A stretch of 64,000 nucleotides of DNA from Ralstonia mannitolilytica (GTDB lineage Bacteria > Pseudomonadota > Gammaproteobacteria > Burkholderiales > Burkholderiaceae). The stretch covers positions 278,661-342,660 of the forward strand of contig NZ_CAJPVG010000004.1 in the NCBI RefSeq assembly GCF_905397375.1, given 5' to 3'. Shown piece after piece: positions 54,816 through 63,950 of this stretch (positions are counted from its first letter, which is position 1; every line of letters begins with the position of its first letter). The notes beneath the pieces were generated by a model that worked only from the letters and a program-made list of their open reading frames with translations, made no database searches and had not been told where the DNA came from. The position numbers and the translations under genes are program-made.

Positions 54816-55663
54816 GCACGTTCACCGAACTCCCCGACCGTGCCGAGACGGGCACCGCCACCGGCATGGGCCATCTGGTCGAGCCGGACACGATCGACGT
54901 CTCGCACGGCGCCATTCTTTATCTTGAAGACGTGACCGTGCGCTTCGGCGGCTTTCGCGCACTGAACGCGCTCACGCTGTCGATCGACCACGGCGAGCTG
55001 CGCTGCATCATCGGCCCCAACGGCGCGGGCAAGACCACGATGATGGACGTGATTACCGGCAAGACCGGGCCGCGCAATGCCGACGTGACCGGCCGTGTCT
55101 TCCTCGGCCAGACCATCGACCTGCTGCGCCTGACCGAGCCGCGCATCGCGCAGATCGGCATCGGCCGCAAGTTTCAGAAGCCGACCGTGTTCGAGCAGCA
55201 CACCGTGTGGGAAAACCTGGAACTGGCCATGAAGGCCGACAAGCGCTGGTGGGTCTCGCTGCGCGCGCGTCTGCTGAACGATGGCCGCCAGCGCATCGAA
55301 GAAACGCTCGGCCGCATCCACCTGGAAGCGGAGGCCTATCGGCCCGCCGGGCTGCTCTCGCACGGGCAGAAACAGCGGCTGGAGATCGGCATGCTGCTGA
55401 TGCAGCAACCGCAACTGCTGCTGCTCGACGAACCGGTCGCCGGCATGACGGATGAAGAGACGATGCAGCTTGCAACGTTGCTCAACGGCCTGCGTGGCAC
55501 GTGCTCGATCATGGTCGTGGAACACGACATGGAGTTTGTCGCCGCCCTGGCGGGGGCAGAAGGGCGCGTGACCGTGCTGGCTGAGGGCAGCGTCCTGGCC
55601 GAAGGCACGCTCGACGCCGTCAAGCGCGATGAGCGAGTGATCGAATCCTATCTGGGGCGTTAG
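54812..55663 (+). CDS. urtD: Urea ABC transporter ATP-binding protein UrtD
   Basis: This 283-residue LivG-type ATPase has Walker A GPNGAGKTTMMD, signature LLSHGQKQRLEIGMLL (with SHGQ in place of SGGQ) and Walker B LLLLDEPVAGMTDEE. It energises urea import with UrtE. The ~35-residue N-terminal extension is Thr/Asp-rich. A ~119-bp palindromic repeat begins at its stop codon and separates it from urtE. Confidence 0.96.
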   Translation: MSTFTELPDRAETGTATGMGHLVEPDTIDVSHGAILYLEDVTVRFGGFRALNALTLSIDHGELRCIIGPNGAGKTTMMDVITGKTGPRNADVTGRVFLGQTIDLLRLTEPRIAQIGIGRKFQKPTVFEQHTVWENLELAMKADKRWWVSLRARLLNDGRQRIEETLGRIHLEAEAYRPAGLLSHGQKQRLEIGMLLMQQPQLLLLDEPVAGMTDEETMQLATLLNGLRGTCSIMVVEHDMEFVAALAGAEGRVTVLAEGSVLAEGTLDAVKRDERVIESYLGR

Positions 55664-55781
55664 AAGGCTCCGCAAAGCTACTGCGCGTCCCGATCTTGCC
55701 CCTGTGATGCTCGCCGTACCCGTGTACGGCTGCGCTTCTCGGGCCAACATCGGACCGCTCGCTACGTTTTTCAGAGCCTTC
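55663..55781 (+). repeat. Palindromic repeat element between urtD and urtE
   Basis: The 119-bp element is bounded by inverted GAAGGCTC (55663) and GAGCCTTC (ending 55781). Inside, TCCCGATCTTGCCC can pair imperfectly with the GGGCCAACATCGGA region, and the centre is a perfect 7-bp hairpin (GCCGTAC, CCGT, GTACGGC). The whole can fold into one long imperfect hairpin, like a small non-coding mobile or REP-type element. Its relation to other genomic copies cannot be tested here. Confidence 0.7.
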
Positions 55782-55804
55782 TCAAGGCAAAAGGAAAGAA
55801 CGCG

Positions 55805-56497
55805 ATGTTGCAGGTCCAACAACTGAACCAGTACTACGGCGGCAGCCACATCCTGCGCAACGTCAGTTTTGACGCCCCTACGGGCAAGCTGACCACGCTG
55901 CTTGGCCGTAACGGCGTGGGCAAGACGACGCTGCTCAAATGCTTGATGGGGGTGGTGCCCACCGCCAGCGGCGCGATCGATTGGGAAGGGCGCACCATCC
56001 AGAAGCTGCCCGCGTATGAGCGTGTCTCGCAGGGGCTCGCCTATGTGCCGCAGGGGCGCGAGATCTTTCCGCGGCTGACGGTGGAAGAGAACCTGCTGAT
56101 TGGCGCGGCCGCCAAGCGCGCGCCGTCCAAGGTGCCCGATTCCATCTACGAGCTGTTTCCAGTGCTCAAGGAGATGAAGGGCCGGCGCGGCGGCGATCTG
56201 TCTGGCGGCCAGCAGCAGCAACTCGCCATCGGCCGCGCGCTGATGAGCGAGCCGCGCCTGCTGATCCTGGACGAGCCGACCGAAGGCATCCAGCCGTCGA
56301 TCATCCAGGAGATCGGCCGCACGCTGCGGCGCCTGGTGGACGAGTTCGGCATGTCGGTGCTGCTGGTCGAGCAGTACTACGACTTTGCGCGCAGCATTGC
56401 CGACCGCTACGTCGTCATGAGCCGTGGCGAGGTCATCGCCCAGGGCGACGGCGCCAATATGGAAGCTGATGGCGTGCGTGATCTGGTCGCCGTTTGA
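55805..56497 (+). CDS. urtE: Urea ABC transporter ATP-binding protein UrtE
   Basis: This 230-residue LivF-type ATPase has Walker A GRNGVGKTTLLKCLMG, the signature LSGGQQQQLAIGRAL and Walker B LLILDEPTEGIQPSI, the last typical of UrtE. It completes the UrtABCDE importer. It is separated from urtD by a repeat element but is on the same strand. Confidence 0.97.
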   Translation: MLQVQQLNQYYGGSHILRNVSFDAPTGKLTTLLGRNGVGKTTLLKCLMGVVPTASGAIDWEGRTIQKLPAYERVSQGLAYVPQGREIFPRLTVEENLLIGAAAKRAPSKVPDSIYELFPVLKEMKGRRGGDLSGGQQQQLAIGRALMSEPRLLILDEPTEGIQPSIIQEIGRTLRRLVDEFGMSVLLVEQYYDFARSIADRYVVMSRGEVIAQGDGANMEADGVRDLVAV

Positions 56498-56518
56498 TGC
56501 CCCGGCTGATGTCCCGGT

Positions 56519-56566
56519 ATTCGACGGAAAATGTCGAATGCCAAATCTGTGGCATCTGGCTATGAT
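56519..56566 (+). promoter_or_regulatory. Two adjacent dyads and a -10 box upstream of ureD
   Basis: ATTCGAC/GTCGAAT (7-bp arms, 56519-56539) abuts ATGCCA/TGGCAT (6-bp arms, 56538-56555), and TATGAT lies at 56561-56566. The -35 position falls inside the dyads and lacks consensus, as in activator-dependent promoters. A start near 56573 would make ATG 56600 the ureD start. Confidence 0.45.
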
Positions 56567-56599
56567 GAGAAAATTCCTAGCCGCCGTGCTGCCTTCCTG

Positions 56600-57487
56600 A
56601 TGCGCCATCCCGATTTTCCTGTCCCGCCGCAGACCGATTCGTTCGCGTCCTGGGAAGCCTCGCTGCACCTGGCGTTTGCACGGCGCGGTGAGCGCACCGT
56701 GCTGGCCACGTGCCGGCATCAGGGGCCGCTGCGGGTGCAGAAGGCGCTGTATCCGGAAGGCGAGGGCGTGTGCCATGCCGTCATGCTGCATCCGCCTGCA
56801 GGCATTGCCGGTGGTGATGTACTCGATATCGACATCGAACTCGGTGCCGACGCGCATGCTGTGCTGACCACGCCCGGCGCCACCAAGTGGTACAAGTCGC
56901 TCGGCCGCACGGCCACGCAGCGCGTTGCCATCCGGGCGGAGGCGGGGGCGCGGCTCGACTGGCTGCCGCAAGAGAACATCGTTTTCAACCAGGCCCGCCC
57001 GATCATCGACCTGACGCTGGACCTGGCACCCGGCGCCACCGCCATCGGTTGGGACACCACCATGCTCGGCCGCCACGCCGCCGGTGAATCGTGGGCCGAA
57101 GGCCGCATCGCCATGCGCACCGCTCTGCGTTGCAACGGTCAGCCGCTGTGGATCGAGTCTGCCGCGTTCGACGCGCAATCGCCCGTGCTGAATGCGACGA
57201 CGGGCATGGCCGGCTTCCACATGGTGGGCACGCTGTGGGCCGTGGGCGAGGGCGCCACCGAAGCCCTGGCCGAATCGATGGCCGAGCACCTGCCGTACAA
57301 CGCCGACCTGCGCGCGGGCGTCACGTGTCTCACGCAAGATGCGCCCGGCCTGCCAAACGTTTTGTTGCTGCGCGTGCTCGCACGCCGGCCCGAAGATGCG
57401 CGCGCGTTGCTGTCACAGACGTGGCTTGCGCTGCGCGAACCGATGCATGGCGTGGTAGGCCGTCCGCTGCGCCTCTGGTCTACATGA
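56600..57487 (+). CDS. ureD: Urease accessory protein UreD
   Basis: This 295-residue urease chaperone (UreD/UreH) recruits UreF and UreG to the apo-urease for nickel insertion. Family stretches are AVMLHPPAGIAGGDVLDIDI, TTPGATKWYKS and LDWLPQENIVFNQA. The start is uncertain: ATG at 56531 would add 23 residues but would overlap the putative promoter, while 56600 gives the usual N-terminus MRHPDFP. It is first of the ure genes. Confidence 0.93.
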   Translation: MRHPDFPVPPQTDSFASWEASLHLAFARRGERTVLATCRHQGPLRVQKALYPEGEGVCHAVMLHPPAGIAGGDVLDIDIELGADAHAVLTTPGATKWYKSLGRTATQRVAIRAEAGARLDWLPQENIVFNQARPIIDLTLDLAPGATAIGWDTTMLGRHAAGESWAEGRIAMRTALRCNGQPLWIESAAFDAQSPVLNATTGMAGFHMVGTLWAVGEGATEALAESMAEHLPYNADLRAGVTCLTQDAPGLPNVLLLRVLARRPEDARALLSQTWLALREPMHGVVGRPLRLWST

Positions 57488-57566
57488 CGGCCACATGTTG
57501 GCGACCCGACCTCGCATCGCCCGATCTGCACTGAACTGAATTGACCCTCACCGAAGAGAGCCCCTC

Positions 57567-57869
57567 GTGGAACTGACCCCGCGCGAAAAAGACAAGCTGC
57601 TGATCTTCACCGCCGCCTTGCTGGCCGAGCGCCGCAAGGGCCGCGGCCTCAAGCTCAACTACCCGGAAGCCGTCGCCTTCATCAGCGCCGCCATCATGGA
57701 AGGCGCACGCGATGGCAAGACGGTCGCCGAGTTGATGCACTACGGCACCACGCTTCTCACGCGCAATGACGTGATGGACGGCGTGGCCGAGATGATTCCC
57801 GACATCCAGGTCGAAGCCACGTTCCCGGACGGCACGAAGCTCGTCACCGTCCACCACCCGATCGTTTGA
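57567..57869 (+). CDS. ureA: Urease subunit gamma
   Basis: This 100-residue smallest structural subunit of urease contains the conserved LTPREKDKLLIFTAALLAER and AVAFISAAIMEGARDGKTVA. The start is GTG, preceded by GAGAG. Length is canonical. A short A/T-rich heptad repeat follows the stop. Confidence 0.97.
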   Translation: MELTPREKDKLLIFTAALLAERRKGRGLKLNYPEAVAFISAAIMEGARDGKTVAELMHYGTTLLTRNDVMDGVAEMIPDIQVEATFPDGTKLVTVHHPIV

Positions 57870-57900
57870 ATTTTGATTTTCAAGTTTCAAGTTTGAAGTC
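57865..57900 (+). repeat. A/T-rich heptad repeat between ureA and ureJ
   Basis: From the ureA stop onward the sequence repeats TTTGAAT, TTTGATT, TTCAAG, TTTCAAG, TTTGAAG, a roughly 7-bp period of TTNAAG-like units in a GC-rich neighbourhood. It can fold locally through TTCAA/TTGAA. It recalls the 21-bp-period array upstream of ureE. Confidence 0.55.
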
Positions 57901-57930
57901 CGCACGCCACTCACCACTACGAGTCCTGCC

Positions 57931-58548
57931 ATGACGCCTACCCTGTCTCGCTTCGTCCGGCCCGCTGCGGCCATCGCGCTTACGTTTGGCGCCTCCATCG
58001 CGTTTGCCCACCCGGGGCATCCGGGCCATACCGCTGAGGGCAGCCTGCTCGCCGGGTTCCTGCATCCGCTCACGGGCGCAGATCACCTGCTGGCGATGGT
58101 GGCCGTGGGCGTGTGGAGCGCACTGGCCTCGCGCTCGGTGCGCGATGCGCTGTGGGCGCCCGTCGCCTTTGTCGCGTTGATGATTCTGGGCGCGCTGCTC
58201 GGCGCCGGCGATGTGGCGGTGCCCATGGCCGAGCCGATGATCGCCGCATCGCTGCTCGTGTTCGGCCTGCTGATTGCCGCACGCGCGCAGCTGCCGACGT
58301 GGGGCGGTGCGCTGCTGTGCGGCGCGTTCGCGCTGTTCCACGGCTATGCGCACGGCACGGAATTCCCCGCAGGGGCGCAGGCCATGTTCCCGTATTTCGT
58401 CGGCGGCTTTGCCGTGGCGACGGCGCTGCTGCACACCGCCGGCATCGGCGCGGGCTTTGCCCTGAAGCCGCGTCTGGCATGGCTGGCGCGTCTGTCGGGC
58501 GTGGGCGTGGCGCTGTACGGCGCAGGCCTGCTCGTCACGGCCATCTGA
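57931..58548 (+). CDS. ureJ: HupE/UreJ family membrane protein
   Basis: This 205-residue protein has a signal peptide or first membrane segment followed by about five more segments. The family motifs AHPGHPGH and FLHPLTGADHLLAMVAVG carry metal-binding His/Asp residues, and FHGYAHGTEFP lies in the second half. HupE/UreJ proteins are thought to transport nickel. Its place between ureA and ureB, 13 nt before ureB, supports nickel supply to urease. Confidence 0.92.
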   Translation: MTPTLSRFVRPAAAIALTFGASIAFAHPGHPGHTAEGSLLAGFLHPLTGADHLLAMVAVGVWSALASRSVRDALWAPVAFVALMILGALLGAGDVAVPMAEPMIAASLLVFGLLIAARAQLPTWGGALLCGAFALFHGYAHGTEFPAGAQAMFPYFVGGFAVATALLHTAGIGAGFALKPRLAWLARLSGVGVALYGAGLLVTAI

Positions 58549-58561
58549 GGGGGCTTGCACC

Positions 58562-58867
58562 ATGATCCCCGGCGAACTCCTGCCGCAAGACGGCGATCTC
58601 GAACTCAATGCAGGCCGCGCGACGGTGACGGTCACGGTGGCCAACACCGGCGACCGCCCCGTGCAGATCGGCTCGCATTACCACTTCTATGAAGTGAATG
58701 ACGCGCTGCGCTTTGACCGCGAAGCCGCGCGCGGGTATCGGCTCAATATCGCCGCAGGCACCGCCGTGCGCTTCGAGCCGGGGCAGGAGCGCACGGTCGA
58801 ACTCGTGGCGCTGGCCGGCGACCGCGTGGTCTACGGCTTTGCCGGCCGCGTGATGGGCAAGCTTTGA
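58562..58867 (+). CDS. ureB: Urease subunit beta
   Basis: This 101-residue structural subunit of the (alpha-beta-gamma)3 urease shows the conserved MIPGELLPQDGDLELNAGR and QIGSHYHFYEVNDALRFDR. Length is normal. ureC follows 13 nt later. Confidence 0.97.
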   Translation: MIPGELLPQDGDLELNAGRATVTVTVANTGDRPVQIGSHYHFYEVNDALRFDREAARGYRLNIAAGTAVRFEPGQERTVELVALAGDRVVYGFAGRVMGKL

Positions 58868-58880
58868 GCGAGACACGGAC

Positions 58881-60599
<1,719 letters not shown>

Positions 60600-60703
60600 G
60601 TTTTTGGGGAAAGGGCCTTGGTGGTCCATCCCCTTTTCGTACCCTGCCGGGCACGACCTACTTTTTGGGGCAAGACAAAGAAAGTGAGTCGCTCCCGGCA
60701 GGG
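60600..60703 (+). repeat. Dispersed repeat, copy A (GTTTTTGGGG...CCCTGCCGGG palindrome)
   Basis: The element starts directly after the ureC stop with GTTTTTGGGG. Its core is bounded by a perfect 10-bp inverted repeat, CCCTGCCGGG (60642-60651) and CCCGGCAGGG (60694-60703), enclosing a sequence that includes CTACTTTTTGGGGCAAGAC and AAAGAAAGTGAG. A second, interrupted copy follows ureG. Similar sequences are, from memory, dispersed in Ralstonia chromosomes; this cannot be checked here. Confidence 0.75.
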
Positions 60704-60730
60704 GGTGAAATGAGAAATGCGCTGCCACGC

Positions 60731-60851
60731 CGAGATCGAAACTCCACGCTTGGAGATCAGAACTCGGCGTTTGGAGATCAGAACTCGACACGTGAAGTTC
60801 CGAACCCGATGCGTGGGGTCTCTGAACCCAAAGCTTGGAGTTCAGAACTTC
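60731..60851 (+). repeat. Array of six 21-bp-period dyad repeats upstream of ureE
   Basis: Six 15-bp units start at 60731, 60752, 60773, 60794, 60815 and 60837, a 21-bp period (22 for the last). Units 2 and 3 are both GGAGATCAGAACTCG; unit 6 is GGAGTTCAGAACTTC. The consensus approximates the palindrome GGAGTTCNGAACTCC, with 6-nt variable spacers. The array ends 36 nt before ureE. The frame is open through it, producing a spurious N-terminal extension of UreE. Confidence 0.75.
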
Positions 60852-60887
60852 GAGCTTCATAGTTGGATGACGAATCAGGTCGTAAAG

Positions 60888-61532
60888 ATGCTTTCCATCA
60901 ACAAACACCTCCCCGCACCACATGGCCTGGCCTCCGTGCTGGTCAAGCGTGCGCCCAAGCTGGTGCTCCCCTTCCTGGAGCGCAGCCGCAGCCGCCTGCG
61001 CGCCGCCCTCGACGATGGCCGTGAAGTGGCCGTCGTGCTGCCGCGCGGCACCGTCATGCGCGGCGGCGATGTGCTGGTCGCTGAAGACGGCACGCTGGTG
61101 GAAGTGCAGGCCGCACCGGAGCAGGTCCTGCGCGTGAGCAGCGACAACCGTCTCGCGCTGATGCGCGCTGCCTACCACCTCGGCAATCGCCACACGCCCG
61201 TGCAGGTCAGCGCCGATGCGCTGCAGCTCGAGGCCGATCCCGTGCTTGAAGACATGCTGATCCGCCTCGGCGTGACCGTCGCGCATGTGGAAGCGCCGTT
61301 CGAGCCCGAGGCGGGCGCCTATGGCGGCGGCCATCGTCATGGCCACGATGCGACGTTCGAAGAGGACTACGCGGCCGCGCAGGCGCTGTACCACGAGCAT
61401 CACGGGCGCGATCATGGCCACAGTCACGCGCATGACCACGGCCACGAGCGCGGTCACGCGCACGGTCACGATCACGACCACGGCCATGTGCATGGCCCCG
61501 GCTGCGGCCATCACCACCATCACCATGACTAA
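60888..61532 (+). CDS. ureE: Urease accessory protein UreE (nickel chaperone)
   Basis: This 214-residue metallochaperone hands nickel to UreG. The N-terminal peptide-binding domain begins MLSINKHLPAPHGLASVL; the metal domain contains LALMRAAYHLGNRHTPVQV with the key His. The C-terminal ~65 residues are extremely His-rich (25 His, ending HHHHHHD), a nickel store. AGGT precedes the ATG at 60888; an ATG 7 codons earlier is possible, but longer starts run into the 21-bp repeat array. It overlaps ureF by 8 nt. Confidence 0.94.
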   Translation: MLSINKHLPAPHGLASVLVKRAPKLVLPFLERSRSRLRAALDDGREVAVVLPRGTVMRGGDVLVAEDGTLVEVQAAPEQVLRVSSDNRLALMRAAYHLGNRHTPVQVSADALQLEADPVLEDMLIRLGVTVAHVEAPFEPEAGAYGGGHRHGHDATFEEDYAAAQALYHEHHGRDHGHSHAHDHGHERGHAHGHDHDHGHVHGPGCGHHHHHHD

Positions 61533-62214
61533 CGCGGCGCAGCTCACCGCCTTGCTGCATCTTGCGTCCCCGGCGCTGCCGGTGGGCGCGTTCAGCTATT
61601 CGCAGGGCCTGGAGGCGGCGGTGGATGTGCGGCACGTGACCGACGAGGCGTCGGCTGCCGCGTGGATTGCCGAAGGCCTCGACGTGCTGGCCGCCTGCGA
61701 GGCGCCGCTGTGGCTGCTGCAGTTTGCGGACTGGCAGGCAGGCCGCTTCGATGCCGTGGCCGAGCGCGATGCGTGGTTCCTCGCGACCCGCGAGACGCGC
61801 GAGCTGCGGCTCGAAACGTCGCAGATGGGCTGGTCGCTCAGTCGCCTCATCCAGCAGATGGCGTGGGGCGACGAAGCACTGCGCAGCGCATTGGCCGCGC
61901 GCGCTTCAGTGACGTTTCCGACCGCCTTTGCCGCCGCCGCTGCCGCACTGAATGTCGACCCGCGCGACGGCGTGACGGCGTACTGCTTTGCCTGGGTGGA
62001 AAACCAGATGGCAGCGGCGGTGAAGGCCGTGCCGCTCGGGCAGGCTGCAGGGCAACGGATTCTCTTTGGCCTGCACGCAGCGGTGGCGCGTGCGGTGGAA
62101 GAGGCTACGCGGCGTGCGGCCTGTCATCCGCCTGAACTGTCTACGTTTTCGCCCGGGCTGGGCGTGTTGTCTGCCCGGCATGAAACGCAATACTCACGAC
62201 TCTTTCGATCCTGA
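61525..62214 (+). CDS. ureF: Urease accessory protein UreF
   Basis: This 229-residue all-helical chaperone joins UreD and UreG on apo-urease and gates GTP-dependent nickel insertion. Typical stretches are LASPALPVGAFSYSQGLE and LETSQMGWSLSRLIQQM. Its ATG lies inside the last codons of ureE, within the His-rich tail coding sequence, so translation is coupled. ureG follows after 11 nt. Confidence 0.95.
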   Translation: MTNAAQLTALLHLASPALPVGAFSYSQGLEAAVDVRHVTDEASAAAWIAEGLDVLAACEAPLWLLQFADWQAGRFDAVAERDAWFLATRETRELRLETSQMGWSLSRLIQQMAWGDEALRSALAARASVTFPTAFAAAAAALNVDPRDGVTAYCFAWVENQMAAAVKAVPLGQAAGQRILFGLHAAVARAVEEATRRAACHPPELSTFSPGLGVLSARHETQYSRLFRS

Positions 62215-62225
62215 ACCTGATCAAC

Positions 62226-62849
62226 ATGCGAACCAAGAAACTTCCTGCCCTGCGCGTTGGCGTGGGCGGCCCGGTGGGCTCCGGCAAGACCACGCTGCTC
62301 GAAATGCTCTGCAAGGCCATGCGCGAGCGCTACGACCTCGTGGCGATCACCAACGACATCTATACGAAGGAAGATCAGCGCCTGCTGACCATCTCCGGCG
62401 CGCTGCCGGCCGAACGCATCATGGGCGTCGAGACGGGCGGCTGCCCGCACACGGCCATCCGTGAAGATGCGTCGATCAACCTCGAAGCGGTGGATCGCAT
62501 GCTCTCCAAGTTTCCGGATGCGGATGTGGTCTTCATCGAGTCGGGCGGGGACAACCTCGCGGCAACGTTCAGCCCCGAGCTGTCGGACCTGACCATCTAT
62601 GTGATCGACGTGGCGGGCGGCGAGAAAATCCCCCGCAAGGGCGGCCCGGGCATCACCAAGTCGGACCTGCTCATCATCAACAAGACGGACCTGGCGCCGT
62701 ATGTCGGGGCATCACTGGAGGTGATGGAGAGCGATACGCGCAAGATGCGCGGCGACCGGCCGTTCGTGATGTGCAATCTGCGGGCGCAGGGTGGGTTGGA
62801 TGAGGTGATTCGGTTTATTGAGAAGCAGGGGATGTTGGTGGGGGGCTAG
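62226..62849 (+). CDS. ureG: Urease accessory protein UreG (GTPase)
   Basis: This 207-residue SIMIBI-class GTPase delivers nickel to urease. The P-loop GVGGPVGSGKTTLLE (residues ~12-25), the metal-binding TGGCPHTAIR and the nucleotide-base motif INKTDLAP are intact. The last 21 codons are G/T-ending except one, the same drift seen at the end of ureC, and a copy of the same repeat starts 2 nt after the stop. Confidence 0.97.
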   Translation: MRTKKLPALRVGVGGPVGSGKTTLLEMLCKAMRERYDLVAITNDIYTKEDQRLLTISGALPAERIMGVETGGCPHTAIREDASINLEAVDRMLSKFPDADVVFIESGGDNLAATFSPELSDLTIYVIDVAGGEKIPRKGGPGITKSDLLIINKTDLAPYVGASLEVMESDTRKMRGDRPFVMCNLRAQGGLDEVIRFIEKQGMLVGG

Positions 62850-62850
62850 A

Positions 62851-62941
62851 GTTTTTGGGGCGGTGTGTTGCCTGCGGTGGGCGGTTGTGGTTCATCTCTG
62901 TTTCGTACCCTGCCGGGCAAGACTTACTTTCTTTGTCTTGC
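62851..62941 (+). repeat. Dispersed repeat, copy B, interrupted
   Basis: GTTTTTGGGG (62851-62860) and, further on, TTTCGTACCCTGCCGGGCA match copy A. After GAC the core continues TTACTTTCTTTGTCTTGC, which matches the reverse complement of copy A's core, so the core is inverted relative to its left flank. The right half, including CCCGGCAGGG, is missing: sequence changes at 62942 into the left end of an insertion sequence. Confidence 0.7.
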
Positions 62942-63879
62942 TGTACGGACCGGAGACATAGGTGACAGGTGTGCGAGGACATGGTTGACACTTTGAGCGG
63001 CACATTCGCTCGGAGGTCAGGCCATGCCCTGGAGCACACGAGACACCATGAGCCTTCGTCAAGAATTCGCTCTACTGGCCCTGCAGGAAGGGAGTAATCG
63101 GCGCGAACTGTGCCGGCGCTTCAGCATCAGCCCGCAGACCGGCTACAAGTGGCTGGCACGTTACGTTGAGTCGGGAGACGCCGGACTGGCGGACCGGACG
63201 CGCCGTCCCTCGCATAGCCCGATGCGTACCGACGCCCCGCTTGAACAGGCTGTCATCGCGTTACGCCAGCAGCACCCTGCGTGGGGCGGGCGCAAGATCA
63301 GCCGCCGCTTGGCCGACTTGGGCTGGAGTGATGTACCGGCACCCAGCACCGTGACGTCCATCCTGCATCGGCATGGGTTGATTGCACCCGAAGCCTCAGA
63401 CGCCTCCACGCCCTGGCAGCGTTTCGAGCACGCCGAACCGAACCAGCTCTGGCAGATGGACTTCAAGGGCGGGTTCGCGTTGGCCGACGGCCAGCGCTGC
63501 TCGCCGCTGACCGTGATCGACGATCACTCCCGCTTCAACCTGGTGCTGGCCGCCTGCACGCAGACGCAGAGCGCGGTCGTGCAGCGCCACTTGCGCCAGG
63601 CCTTCGAGCGCTATGGGCTGCCGCTGCGCATCAATGCCGATAACGGGGCGCCCTGGGGCAGCCCTACCCAGCCAGGGCAACTTACGGGCCTGGGCTACAG
63701 CCCCCCGGCCCACCCGCAGACCAACGGCAAGGACGAGCGCTTCCACCGCACGCTCAAGGCCGAGGCCCTGGCCGGGCGCTACTTCGCCTCTTGCGACGCG
63801 GTCCAGCACGCGCTGGATGCCTGGCGCACCGTGTATAACTGCGAGCGCCCGCACCAGGCCATCGACCTGGCCACGCCCC
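62942..63879 (+). mobile_element. IS481-type insertion sequence, left end and truncated body
   Basis: The left end begins TGTACGGACCGGAGACATAG, consistent with an IS481-family terminal repeat starting 5'-TGT. The body holds a DDE transposase on the plus strand. No matching right end is seen; IS481-like coding sequence stops near 63879, where antisense IS3-type sequence begins. The element has inserted into copy B of the dispersed repeat and is itself truncated. Confidence 0.7.
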
Positions 63880-63950
63880 ATCTTCAGTACTCGGCTGACC
63901 GACTCGGCATGCAGGCTCTCGTGCACGTGGTAGCCGACGATCTTGCGTGA
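63024..63950 (+). pseudogene. IS481-family transposase, chimeric and truncated
   Basis: The frame encodes 308 residues from an ATG with a GGAGG site. It has an N-terminal helix-turn-helix (RRELCRRFSISPQTGYKWLA) and DDE residues Asp146 (WQMDFKGG), Asp206 (NADNGAPWG) and Glu238 (NGKDERFHRTLKAE). The spacing from Asp206 to Glu238 looks short for the family, suggesting a small internal deletion. After about residue 285 (CERPHQAIDLATP) the reading frame enters antisense IS3-type DNA, so the normal C-terminus is lost. Activity is unlikely. Confidence 0.75.

Noticed and set aside
54491..57337. A ~950-codon minus-strand frame opposite urtC to ureD
   Set aside because: It is antisense to four real genes and runs through the palindromic repeat; no protein signature.
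60731..60851. CRISPR array
   Set aside because: Units are only 15 bp with 6-nt spacers and a 21-bp period; CRISPR repeats and spacers are each about 25-40 bp, and no cas genes are present.
60717..60887. N-terminal extension of UreE through the repeat array
   Set aside because: The extra residues are a translation of the tandem repeat (RLEIRTR-like) and are not part of UreE; the ATG at 60888 has a ribosome-binding site.
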